Shown: in pieces, positions 17,501-24,545 of the stretch | How the letters are laid out: each line of letters opens with the position of its first letter | Position numbering within the stretch: position 1 is the first letter of the stretch | Assembly (NCBI GenBank): GCA_035532755.1 | Contig: DATKQI010000119.1 | Coordinates: 1-27,503 of the forward strand | Direction of reading: 5' to 3' | DNA: 27,503 nt | Origin: DATKQI01 sp035532755 | Lineage (GTDB): Bacteria > Pseudomonadota > Alphaproteobacteria > Acetobacterales > Acetobacteraceae | Notes under the pieces: generated by a model | The model's input: the letters and a program-made list of their open reading frames with translations, nothing else | What the model was told of the DNA's origin: nothing | Database searches by the model: none | Made by a program: the position numbers and the translations under genes

Positions 17501-17695
17501 ATGCCGCTCGCGCTTTCGTTCGGCGTGGGCGCCGAGCTGCGCCGCCCGCTCGGCATCGCCGTGGTCGGCGGGCTCATCGTCTCGCAGATGCTCACGCTGT
17601 ATACGACTCCGGTGGTCTATCTTGCATTGCAGCGGAAACCGCGCCGGCGGATGGCCGCACATTCCCCCGCACCCGTGCCGACGCCCGGGAACTGA
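14558..17695 (+). CDS. mdtC: RND multidrug efflux pump subunit, MdtC-like
   Basis: A 1045-residue second RND pump, distinct from but related to the preceding one. The start is GTG at 14558, four bases after the previous stop, with GGCGGAG upstream. STPFILRPIGTFLLAFGILLAGAVAYRFLPVAPLPSVPIPVI is the characteristic MdtC-type N-terminus. The proton-relay aspartates are D401-D402 in GFVVDDAIVMIENI, and lysines K934-K935 lie in MGIVKKNAIMMVDFA. Its docking-domain loop is short (VPSTTGTQVPLGSLAHV), without the Ser/Thr-rich insertion of the sister. The overall length is full. It is the last gene of the operon; no BaeSR-type regulator or MdtD-type MFS gene follows. In E. coli the MdtB and MdtC proteins assemble as a heterotrimer; the same is inferred here. 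Confidence 0.92.
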   Translation: MGFSTPFILRPIGTFLLAFGILLAGAVAYRFLPVAPLPSVPIPVIVVFAAQPGADPATMANSIAAPLERRLGEISGVTELTSVNATGSTTIVVLFDVGRNVDAAARDVQAAINAAAPDLPANLPVAPHYREFNPAEAPIMTLALTSDTLSSAQVYDAVDTILVQRLSQVSGVAQVGENGAEKPAVRVQLNPAALVAARLSAQDVYTAIRAANVTEPTGSFEGPRQAETISVNGQIAHAVQYRNLVLKTSNGAVLKLSDVANVVNSLANKRLAAWDGKTPAILLTITKQPGANVIATVDRVRQLLPQIMKWMPPGIKLTILSDRTQTIRASVTDVQYTLLITVALVLMVVLVFMRRLVPTVAAGATVPLSIAGTLAAMWLLGYSIDNFSLMAITISVGFVVDDAIVMIENIFSHLERGTPPMQAALIGARQIGFTVVSISLSLVAVFTPLTFMPGLLGSLFHEFAMTLTIAIAVSAAVSLTLTPMICAWFMHPMQPHPAVATPGRTPGFWMRMDRLIDTVFQANLRFYERTLDWVLRHRKLMLAVTFATVIVTIKLYGIVPKGFLPLEDTGLIQGQTIAAPDVSFAAMKVLQEKVVNILLKDPAIATIGSRIGVAGGFSSLNRGTLYIGLKPLAQRKISSEQVIARLRKKLANIAGIQVFMHSAQDLFAGGRSTGGQYQFEVIDQNLSELRTWAQKLEVALRKAPEIADVSSDEDRAGPEAKVMIDRTAAARLHVQVSAVDAALNNAFAQRQISTIYTQRNQYQVVLEAAPRLQTDPSMLDHIFVPSTTGTQVPLGSLAHVVFSTAALTVRHQGGVPTTTISFNVKPGVALGQATGLVDRVAAQIGLPPTVRTEFGGNAKYFMQSLSSEPMLILAALLSIYIVLGVLYESLTQPLTILSTLPSAGIGALLALLITGTSLSVIAIIGIFLLMGIVKKNAIMMVDFALEAERKGGMTPLEAIRAACLARYRPIMMTTLAAILGAMPLALSFGVGAELRRPLGIAVVGGLIVSQMLTLYTTPVVYLALQRKPRRRMAAHSPAPVPTPGN

Positions 17696-17864
17696 TGGCG
17701 CCAGCCGGGCCCTGGCACGAAAACTTCCCCGTAGACGAAGAAGTGTGGTTGAAATTCCGCGTGTTTCGCGCAAACTCCCCGCCCAATGAAAACCTGCCTC
17801 CCGGCCGGTGCAGCAATGTGCCGGCCGCGGGTGGGTGATGAGTGAACAAAAGGGGGAGTTCAGG
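17696..17864 (+). promoter_or_regulatory. Leader region of the second importer operon
   Basis: This 169-bp spacer separates the efflux operon from the second importer. TTGAAA at 17749-17754 resembles a -35 box, but the hexamer 17 bp downstream (AAACTC) is a poor -10. The strong hairpin at 17802-17827 is annotated separately. AAGGGGGAG at about 17850-17858 is an excellent Shine-Dalgarno for ATG 17865 and decides that start against the earlier in-frame ATGs at 17808 and 17838. No terminator with a T-tract for the efflux operon was found. Confidence 0.45.
17802..17827 (+). promoter_or_regulatory. 5' leader hairpin with GCAA tetraloop
   Basis: The arms from 17802-17812 and 17817-17827 pair over 11 bp: nine Watson-Crick pairs and two G-U wobbles, closed by a GCAA loop at 17813-17816, which is of the stable GNRA class. 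It ends 37 nt before the binding-protein start codon, so it would be in the mRNA leader if transcription starts upstream. It could stabilise the message or act as part of a leader switch. The pairing is seen; the function is inferred. Confidence 0.5.
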
Positions 17865-19133
17865 ATGGAATCCGTGGGGAATCGTGTGCGCCGGCGCGCC
17901 AGGCATGTCGCAAGCGGGTTGGCGCTGGGCGCGGCGATGCTTCTTCCAGGGCTGGCGCATGCCGCGGCCCCGATCAAGATCGGGGTGATCGCGGAGGTTT
18001 CGACATTGCCGGGAGCAGGCATCGCGAATGCCGCGAAGATGGCGGCGGCCGAGATCAACGCCAAAGGCGGGGTGAACGGACGCAAGATCCAGATCATCAC
18101 CTATGATGACCATGTCTCCTCCACCGACGCGGTGCGCGCCTTTCAGCGGGCCGCCAAGCAGGACCATGTGGTGGCGGTGATCGGAAGCTTCATCAGCGAG
18201 GTGGCGCTGGCTCTGGAACCCTGGGCGGCGCGGCTGCACATGCCGTACATCACCCCGGGCGCGGCCAGCAACGATATCTCCAAGGCGGTGCACGACAACT
18301 ACGCCCGCAACAAGTACACCTTCCATGAATGGCTGACCTCCGCCTTTCTTGCCCAGGGCGTGTGCGACGCGGCGCACGACCTGCTGGTGAAGGGTTTCGG
18401 CATGAAGACGGCCGTTGTCATGAGTGAGGATGCGGCCTGGACCACGCCGCTCGACGCTGGCTACCTCGCCTGCCTGCCGAAAGCCGGGCTGAAGGTTGTG
18501 GACCATATCCGCTTCTCGCCTGACACGACCGATTTCACGCCGATCTTCAACCGGATCGAGAGCAAGCACCCGGACGTGATCATCACCGGCATCAGCCATG
18601 TCGGTGTGCAGCCGACGGTGCAATGGGCGGCGCAGCAGGTGCCGATCCCGATGTTCGGGGTGAGCTCGCAGGCGACCACCAGCAATTTCTGGAAGGACAC
18701 GAACGGCGCGGCGCTGGGCGTTGTGGCGCAGAACGCGGCCGTGCCCGGAACCGCCATCACGCCGAAGACGCAGCCGTTCCTGAACGCGTATGTGAAGGAA
18801 TTCGGCGCGACACCGCCATACTGCGCCTATTCCACCGACGATGCGGTGCATATCATCGCCAATGCGATCAAGGCGGATGGCGGGTCCACCAACCCCGACA
18901 AGCTGGTGGCGGCGATGGAAAAGACCAACTATGTCGGGACCATCGGCCGCGTGCAGTTCTATGGGCGGAAGGACAAATTCACCCACGCCATGAAATTCGG
19001 CTGGAATTACGTGGATGAGATCATGATGGAGTGGGAAAACGGGTCCCAGAAGGCCGTGTGGCCGAAGCAGTTCGCCACAACCAAGATCACCTTCCCGTCT
19101 TTCGTGAAGGCAAAACAGGCCAGCGCCAACTAG
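17865..19133 (+). CDS. ABC transporter substrate-binding protein, HAAT type (second importer)
   Basis: A 422-residue periplasmic receptor of the Peripla_BP_6 / Liv-type fold. The ATG at 17865 is chosen for its strong AAGGGGGAG site. The signal peptide has a basic n-region (NRVRRRARH), a hydrophobic core and a LAHA cleavage site near residue 34. It looks like a Sec leader rather than the S-R-R-x-L twin-arginine type of the first cluster. The mature part starts APIKIGVIAEVSTLPGAGIANAAKMAAAEINAKGG, the standard first helix and strand. It is not closely similar to the two receptors of the first importer (for example AYSTDDAVHIIANAIK and RVQFYGRKDKFTHAM near the C-terminus). It heads a five-domain importer operon; its ligand cannot be read from sequence. 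Confidence 0.92.
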   Translation: MESVGNRVRRRARHVASGLALGAAMLLPGLAHAAAPIKIGVIAEVSTLPGAGIANAAKMAAAEINAKGGVNGRKIQIITYDDHVSSTDAVRAFQRAAKQDHVVAVIGSFISEVALALEPWAARLHMPYITPGAASNDISKAVHDNYARNKYTFHEWLTSAFLAQGVCDAAHDLLVKGFGMKTAVVMSEDAAWTTPLDAGYLACLPKAGLKVVDHIRFSPDTTDFTPIFNRIESKHPDVIITGISHVGVQPTVQWAAQQVPIPMFGVSSQATTSNFWKDTNGAALGVVAQNAAVPGTAITPKTQPFLNAYVKEFGATPPYCAYSTDDAVHIIANAIKADGGSTNPDKLVAAMEKTNYVGTIGRVQFYGRKDKFTHAMKFGWNYVDEIMMEWENGSQKAVWPKQFATTKITFPSFVKAKQASAN

Positions 19134-19161
19134 ACGAGCCCACGAGGTTCTTTGAACCGAT

Positions 19162-19191
19162 CCGGTGCGGGTTCTGCCCGCACCGGCTTTT
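19162..19191 (+). terminator. Terminator-like hairpin between receptor gene and livH
   Basis: CCGGTGCGGG (19162-19171), loop TTCTG, and CCCGCACCGG (19177-19186) form a perfect 10-bp GC-rich stem followed by CTTTTCC. This is close to a Rho-independent terminator, though the T-run is short. It lies 28 bp after the receptor's stop and 56 bp before the livH start. It therefore probably lets only part of the transcription continue, or protects the receptor mRNA 3' end, leading to more receptor than permease. The structure is seen; partial read-through is inferred. Confidence 0.72.
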
Positions 19192-19247
19192 CCGACAAAC
19201 AGGCGTGACTGGCGTGGCGGTGGCTTGACCGTCGGCGGAGGGCGAGG

Positions 19248-20123
19248 ATGCAGGCGCTTCAAATACTGGTCGACGGCTTTGCCATCAGTGCCCTCTATGC
19301 GCTGGGTGCTGTCGGGTTCACCCTGATCTTCGGTGTATCCGGCGTGCTCAACCTGTCCCACGGCGCCATCATGGTGGTGGCGGCGATGATCGCCTGGTAC
19401 ACGGCCGGCAGCCTGCATATCGGCACTTATGGTGGCCTGGTCGCCGGGATGGCGGCCGGAATGATCACGGCATTCGCGACCTACCTGCTGATCGTCCGCC
19501 CCATCCAGCGTTCCCGCGCGATCGCGGCTGAGGAGAAAGAGATTTTCGTCCTCACCGGCACGCTGCTGTGGGGGATCATGATCCAGGTTCTGTTGGCCTA
19601 TGCATTCACCACCAATCCGATCTCCGTGCGCCCGCTTGCGCCGGGGGTCGTCAACCTTGTCGGCGTCCGCACACCGGTGAACGAGATCGTCGTCGCGGCG
19701 GTGTCGTGGGCGGTGATCGGGCTGCTGTGGCTGCTGGTGAACCGTACCCGCACGGGCAAGGCGCTGCTGGCAGCATCGATCAACCCGCGCGGGCTGACGC
19801 TCCTGGGATTCGAGCTTTCGCGAATCTACCTCCTGGTCTGGGCGATCTATGGAACATTGGCGGGAATTGCCGGCGTTCTGCTCGCGACATTCCTGGGCGC
19901 GAGTTCCGACAATATCGGGCAGTTGACGGCCAGCGCATTTTCCATCGTCGTGCTCGGTGGGCTCGGCAGCGTGTCCGGTTCGCTCATCGCGGCCTATGTC
20001 GTGGGATATCTGGAAACGATGACGGCCTACCTCATCTCCCCCACCATCCGTTCGATGCCGGGGCTGCTGCTGCTTGTTCTGGTGCTCTATCTGCGGCCAC
20101 AGGGCCTGCTGGGGCGGCGCTGA
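19248..20123 (+). CDS. livH: HAAT ABC transporter permease, LivH-like (second importer)
   Basis: A 291-residue inner-membrane permease. ALYALGAVGFTLIFGVSGVLNLSHGAIMVVAAMIA near residues 15-49 is the LivH family signature, and FSIVVLGGLGSVSGSLIAAYVVGYLE plus the end LYLRPQGLLGRR are its C-terminal hallmarks. About eight hydrophobic helices are visible. A polar segment IQRSRAIAAEEKEIFVLTGT sits in the cytoplasmic loop. The start is ATG at 19248, preceded by GGAGGGCGAGG. One base separates its stop from the next start (TGAGATG), so translation of the two permeases is likely coupled. It forms the channel with the LivM-like protein; the substrate is unknown. Confidence 0.92.
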   Translation: MQALQILVDGFAISALYALGAVGFTLIFGVSGVLNLSHGAIMVVAAMIAWYTAGSLHIGTYGGLVAGMAAGMITAFATYLLIVRPIQRSRAIAAEEKEIFVLTGTLLWGIMIQVLLAYAFTTNPISVRPLAPGVVNLVGVRTPVNEIVVAAVSWAVIGLLWLLVNRTRTGKALLAASINPRGLTLLGFELSRIYLLVWAIYGTLAGIAGVLLATFLGASSDNIGQLTASAFSIVVLGGLGSVSGSLIAAYVVGYLETMTAYLISPTIRSMPGLLLLVLVLYLRPQGLLGRR

Positions 20124-20124
20124 G

Positions 20125-21045
20125 ATGGCGGCGCGTGCTACCCGCGTCGGTCTGGTCGCGCTCGCCACGGTGGCAGTGGCGGCAACCCTGCCGCTATGGG
20201 TTTCTTCCTACATTCTCGGTGTGCTCACGCTGGCCTATTATTTCGGCGTATTCGCGATGTCCTGGGACCTGCTGTTCGGCTTTGCCGGGGAGGTGAATTT
20301 CGGCCCGACCTTTCTGACCGGTCTCGGCGCCTATGCCGCGGGCATGCTGAACAGTTTCCTGAACTGGCCGATCGTGCCTTGCGTGATCGCCGGTGGGGTG
20401 GTGGCACTGGCGGGCGGTGTGCTGCTGGCGTTGCCGGCCCTGAAGCTGCACGGGCCGTATTTCGGACTGGTGACGCTGAATGCCGTGCTTTTGCTGCAGC
20501 AGTTGATCGTGGTCTTCGCCGGCGCCACAGGCGGCGAGATCGGATTGACCATTCCGAGCGTCCTGTCGATCGACGCCGGGCCGAATTACGAATATGCCCT
20601 GGGCTTCATGGCGGTGAGTGGAGCGCTGCTATATGGGCTGTCGCGCTCGCCGGCCGGGCTGATCCTCCAGGCCAGCGGACAGGATTCGATCGAAGCGGCG
20701 GCGCTTGGGTTCAATGTGACCAAGCACAAGCTTGCGGCGTTCTGCGTCAGCGCCCTGTTCTCGGGCCTCGCCGGGGCCATGCTGGTGTTCTACCTCGGCA
20801 CAGCATCTGTCGGGTCTGTCGTCGATATCGCGGTCGGCGTGCAGGTCATCATTGCCGCCGTGCTGGGCGGGCGACGGACCATCCTTGGCGCGGTCATCGG
20901 CGCGGTCTTCTTGTTGGGTGCGGCCGAGGTGCTTCGCCCGCTGGGGCAGCTCAGCACTTTCGTCGTCTCCGGCATCGCGCTGCTTGCGATCCTGTTCTTC
21001 CCGAACGGGCTGATGGGCTATGCGCTGCACGGGAGCGAGCGATGA
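20125..21045 (+). CDS. livM: HAAT ABC transporter permease, LivM-like (second importer)
   Basis: A 306-residue permease partner of the LivH-like protein. The start is ATG at 20125 (MAARATRVGL), just after the livH stop; an earlier in-frame ATG at 20074 lies inside livH and is not favoured. AMSWDLLFGFAGEVNFGPTFLTGLGAYAAGML matches the LivM core motif, with N-F-G-P replacing the more usual S-F-G-H. IEAAALGFNVTKHKLAAFCVSALFSGLAGAM is the coupling region, and IIAAVLGGRRTILGAVIGA is the conserved C-terminal helix region with ILFFPNGLMGYA at the end. The stop overlaps the ATG of the fused ATPase (ATGA). The assignment is firm. Confidence 0.92.
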   Translation: MAARATRVGLVALATVAVAATLPLWVSSYILGVLTLAYYFGVFAMSWDLLFGFAGEVNFGPTFLTGLGAYAAGMLNSFLNWPIVPCVIAGGVVALAGGVLLALPALKLHGPYFGLVTLNAVLLLQQLIVVFAGATGGEIGLTIPSVLSIDAGPNYEYALGFMAVSGALLYGLSRSPAGLILQASGQDSIEAAALGFNVTKHKLAAFCVSALFSGLAGAMLVFYLGTASVGSVVDIAVGVQVIIAAVLGGRRTILGAVIGAVFLLGAAEVLRPLGQLSTFVVSGIALLAILFFPNGLMGYALHGSER

Positions 21046-22514
21046 GCGCGCGGCCACCGCTTCTGGCGGTCAATGGCATCACCAAGCGTTTCGGCGGCCT
21101 GGTTGCCGTGAAGGACCTGAGTTTCTCGATCGCGCCCGGTGAAATACTCGGCCTGATCGGGCCGAATGGATCCGGCAAGTCCACCGCGATGAAGCTGATC
21201 ATGGGCATCGAACGGCCGAATGCCGGTGCCGTGCATGTGGAGGGAACGAACGTCGCCGGGTGGCCCACGCACCGGATCGCGCGCGCGGGTGTGGGCATCG
21301 TGTTCCAGCACTCCCGCCCGCTGCACAGGCAGACCGTGCTGGAGAATATCACACTGGGGTTGTTGCCGGATTCGTTGCTGCGGCTCATCGCCGATCACAC
21401 GGTGACGGAGAAGGCCATCGCGATTGCCGAGCGCGTGGGACTTGCCGGCGTGCTGCACCGACGCCCTTCCACGCTGCCGTTCGCCGATCTGCGGCGCCTG
21501 GAGCTGGCGAAGGCCATCGCGCGCGATCCGAAGGTGGTGCTGGTTGACGAACCGTTTGCCGGGCTGACGACCGCCGAGGTGCACAGCTTCTCCGCCCTGA
21601 TCGAGGCCTTCCGGGCCGAGGGCCGCGCCGTGCTGCTGGTCGATCACAACGTGAAAAGCGTTGCCGCGCTCGTTGATCGGGTGCTGGCGATGTATCTGGG
21701 CGAGCGCATCGCGGAAGGATCCGCCGAGGATGTGATGCGGAATGAAACGGTGCGGCGGGTCTATCTGGGCGGAAGTATCGAGATCGCGCAGCGGCCGGCG
21801 GCGAGCGCGAAAACCGGCACGCCGTTGCTGGATGTCCGGGGTGTCAGCGTGCTCTACGGCAAGGCGCAGGCGCTGGAGAACGTGTCGCTGCAGGTGCATG
21901 AGGGCGAATTCGTATCGGTAGTGGGCCTGAATGGCGCCGGTAAAACCACGCTGTTCAATGCCATCTCCGGCCTGGTGCCCTACGCCGGACGCATCGGCTG
22001 GGCTGGCGCGTCGCTTGCCGGGCGCACGGCCGGCGCCATTGCCCGCACCGGCATCGTGCAATGCCCGGAATCGCGCGAGCTGTTCGGCGAGATGACGGTG
22101 CGCGAGAATCTCGATCTCGGCGGGCAGCATCAGGAGGCGGCCGCGAGCGCACGGCAGCTCGATTGGCTGCTCAACCTGTTTCCGATCCTGAAGGACCGCC
22201 AAGGGCAGACGGCACGAACGTTGTCGGGCGGAGAGCAGCAGATGCTGGCCATCGCGCGGGCATTGATGATGCAGCCGAAACTGCTGATCCTGGATGAGCC
22301 AACGCTGGGACTTGCGCCGGTGATCCTGGAGCAGATTTCGAAGGCACTCGAACTGCTGCGCAACACCACGCCGATCACCGTGCTGCTGGGCGAGCAGAAT
22401 GTGACGTTCGCGCTGCCGCATGCCGACAGGGTCTATGTGCTGGAGCACGCGCGCATCGTGTGGGAAGGCGATCCCGGGCGATTCGCGCGCGAGGCCGGCG
22501 TAGGCTATCTGTAG
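21042..22514 (+). CDS. Fused LivG-LivF ATP-binding protein (two ABC domains in one chain)
   Basis: A 490-residue cytoplasmic protein with two complete nucleotide-binding domains. Domain 1, LivG-like, residues about 7-250: Walker A GPNGSGKST at 40-48, Walker B VVLVDEP with D169-E170, H-loop H202. Its signature is LPFADLRRLELA from residue 145, lacking the glycine of LSGGQ. Domain 2, LivF-like, residues about 260-490: Walker A GLNGAGKTT at 295-303, canonical LSGGEQQM from 394, Walker B LLILDEP with D418-E419, and GEQN with Gln at the H-loop place (Q452). The join shows no stop or frameshift signs. Separate livG and livF genes are the usual state; fusion fixes a 1:1 ratio. It ends the importer operon, overlapping livM by 4 bp. 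Confidence 0.93.
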   Translation: MSARPPLLAVNGITKRFGGLVAVKDLSFSIAPGEILGLIGPNGSGKSTAMKLIMGIERPNAGAVHVEGTNVAGWPTHRIARAGVGIVFQHSRPLHRQTVLENITLGLLPDSLLRLIADHTVTEKAIAIAERVGLAGVLHRRPSTLPFADLRRLELAKAIARDPKVVLVDEPFAGLTTAEVHSFSALIEAFRAEGRAVLLVDHNVKSVAALVDRVLAMYLGERIAEGSAEDVMRNETVRRVYLGGSIEIAQRPAASAKTGTPLLDVRGVSVLYGKAQALENVSLQVHEGEFVSVVGLNGAGKTTLFNAISGLVPYAGRIGWAGASLAGRTAGAIARTGIVQCPESRELFGEMTVRENLDLGGQHQEAAASARQLDWLLNLFPILKDRQGQTARTLSGGEQQMLAIARALMMQPKLLILDEPTLGLAPVILEQISKALELLRNTTPITVLLGEQNVTFALPHADRVYVLEHARIVWEGDPGRFAREAGVGYL

Positions 22515-22562
22515 CGTGTCCCGGATGGCGCACATCTATCCGGCCGCACGAGGAATGGAACC

Positions 22563-24545
22563 TTGCACGATGGCCATGGTCCAGCTGACGTAGCAGTGGC
22601 CGCCAGCACCCTGTTCGACCAGCCCGGCACCACCTGCGAGGTGGAATGGCTGGAAGCGGATGGGATGGGTGGCTTCGCCTCCGGCACCGCCTGCGGCCTT
22701 CGCACCCGCCGCTACCACGCGCTGCTGTTATCGGCGGTGCGGCCGCCGACAGGGCGGATGGTGCTGGTGAACGGCGTCGAAGCATGGCTGGACGGGCCTG
22801 GCGGCCATGTGCCGCTGACCAGCCAGCGTTATGCACCGGATGTGATCTTCCCTGATGCACGGCAACACATGGTTCGCTTCACCGCCGATCCGTGGCCGTG
22901 CTGGACATTCCGGCTGCCGGACGGTGGCATGATGGAGCATTCCCTGTTCGTCGCCGCGGATTCCGGGGAGGCGGTGCTGCGCTGGCGCTGCGCCGGCAGC
23001 ACGCAACCCTGGCGCCTGTCCGTTCGCCCGCTCCTGTCAGGCCGCGGTTACCATGCACTGCACCGGGAGAATGCGCAGTTCGATTTCCGCGGCAGTGTGA
23101 CGGGTGGCAACGTGTCCTGGCGGCCCTATCCAGGGCTGCCCGCGATCAGCGCGCTGACCAACGGCACCTATGAAGCCGCCCCGGAATGGTATCGGAACTT
23201 CCTCTACACGGAGGAACAGAACCGAGGGCTCGACGCGATCGAGGATCTGGCTGCACCGGGCGTGTTCTCCTTCCCGCTCGGCGCTGGTGACGCTGTCATG
23301 GTACTCCGAGCTGGCGACGGGCTTGGCGTTCGCCCTGCGGCGTATGCAGAAAGCCTGTCTGCCATCGAGCGAGCCCGGCGGACCATCGCCGGCCCGCCTC
23401 ATGCGGTTTCCGCCAGCAGCTACATCGTGGATCGCGGTCCGGGTCGCACCATTATCGCGGGCTTCCCCTGGTTCACCGATTGGGGCCGTGACAGCTTCAT
23501 CGCCATGCGCGGGCTGGCCCTGGGCACCGGGCGGCTGCGGGCGGCAAAGGCGATCCTGCTGGAGTGGGCGGGAACGGTCAGCGAAGGCATGCTCCCGAAC
23601 CGCTTTCCCGATGACGGCGGCGCACCGGAATTCAATTCGGTCGATGCCTCGCTGTGGTACATCGTGGCCGTGCATGACTACCTGGGCACGGCGCCGGACG
23701 ATCCGGCGACGCGGCATGTTCTGGGTGCGGCGGTGCAAGCCATCCTTGAGGGGTATGCGTCCGGCACGCGCTTCGGCATTGCCGCCGATATCGACGGGCT
23801 GCTCCGGGCCGGTGTGCCCGGCATGCAGTTGACCTGGATGGACGCGATATCGGCTGGCCGCGTGGTCACCCCCCGCATCGGCAAGCCGGTGGAGGTGCAG
23901 GCCCTGTGGATCAACGCATTGCGGATCGGCCAGATCTGGGCACCGCGATGGTCATCCCTGGAGGCTCAGGCCCGCCGTGCCTTCGCCGCGCGGTTTCCGG
24001 TTTCACCGGGGGGTGGTCTGCATGATGTGGTGGACGCCGACCATGTCTCCGGCCGAACTGATGCAACGATCCGCCCGAACCAGATCTTCGCTGTGGGCGG
24101 CCTGCCATTCCCGATCATGGATGGCGCTGCCGCCCGGGCGATCGTTGATCAGGTAGAGGCTCATCTCCTCACGCCGATGGGGTTGCGCACCCTCGCGCCA
24201 TCGGATCCCGCCTATGAGCCGCATTACCGGGGCGGCCCTGCCGAGCGGGATCGCGCCTACCACCAGGGCACCGCGTGGCCGTGGCTGCTAGGCCCGTTCG
24301 TGGAGGCCTGGCTGCGCGTGCGGGATGACACACCTGATGCGCGGGCCGAGGCGAAGCAGCGGTTCCTCGCTCCGCTGCTTGCCCATCTGGAGAACGCCGG
24401 GATCGGCCATATATCGGAAATCGCCGATGGCGATGCGCCGCATACGCCCCGCGGCTGCCCGTTCCAGGCGTGGTCGCTGGGCGAACTGATCCGGATATGC
24501 CGGATGCTCGATCCACCTTCGTCACCCCAGGATCATTCGCGATGA
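22563..24545 (+). CDS. Amylo-alpha-1,6-glucosidase, glycogen debranching enzyme type
   Basis: A 660-residue cytoplasmic enzyme predicted to hydrolyse alpha-1,6 branch points of glycogen-like glucans. The N-terminal domain carries EWLEADGMGGFASGTACGLRTRRYHALLL (residues about 28-57), the signature of the bacterial/archaeal GDE N-terminal domain. The C-terminal (alpha/alpha)6 barrel contains GFPWFTDWGRDSFIAMRGLAL with DWGRD at 306-310, NRFPDDGGAPEFNSVDASLWYI, and AYHQGTAWPWLLGPF from about 565. Start TTG at 22563 is chosen because GAGGAA lies about 8 nt upstream; GTG at 22596 is an alternative. It follows the ABC ATPase gene by 48 bp and overlaps the next glucosidase gene by ATGA. No signal peptide is seen. 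Confidence 0.88.
   Translation: MHDGHGPADVAVAASTLFDQPGTTCEVEWLEADGMGGFASGTACGLRTRRYHALLLSAVRPPTGRMVLVNGVEAWLDGPGGHVPLTSQRYAPDVIFPDARQHMVRFTADPWPCWTFRLPDGGMMEHSLFVAADSGEAVLRWRCAGSTQPWRLSVRPLLSGRGYHALHRENAQFDFRGSVTGGNVSWRPYPGLPAISALTNGTYEAAPEWYRNFLYTEEQNRGLDAIEDLAAPGVFSFPLGAGDAVMVLRAGDGLGVRPAAYAESLSAIERARRTIAGPPHAVSASSYIVDRGPGRTIIAGFPWFTDWGRDSFIAMRGLALGTGRLRAAKAILLEWAGTVSEGMLPNRFPDDGGAPEFNSVDASLWYIVAVHDYLGTAPDDPATRHVLGAAVQAILEGYASGTRFGIAADIDGLLRAGVPGMQLTWMDAISAGRVVTPRIGKPVEVQALWINALRIGQIWAPRWSSLEAQARRAFAARFPVSPGGGLHDVVDADHVSGRTDATIRPNQIFAVGGLPFPIMDGAAARAIVDQVEAHLLTPMGLRTLAPSDPAYEPHYRGGPAERDRAYHQGTAWPWLLGPFVEAWLRVRDDTPDARAEAKQRFLAPLLAHLENAGIGHISEIADGDAPHTPRGCPFQAWSLGELIRICRMLDPPSSPQDHSR

Noticed and set aside
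17700..17716. GCCAG-7 nt-CTGGC hairpin as terminator of the efflux operon
   Set aside because: A 5-bp stem with no following T-tract is too weak to call.
17808..17864. Earlier in-frame ATG starts (17808, 17838) for the second receptor
   Set aside because: They would put extra residues before the signal peptide, and 17808 lies inside the leader hairpin. ATG 17865 has a far better ribosome binding site.
17592..20168. Minus-strand open frame of 858 codons opposite the second importer
   Set aside because: It is antisense to receptor and permease genes with clear family motifs; composition is Arg/His/Gln-rich with no domain.
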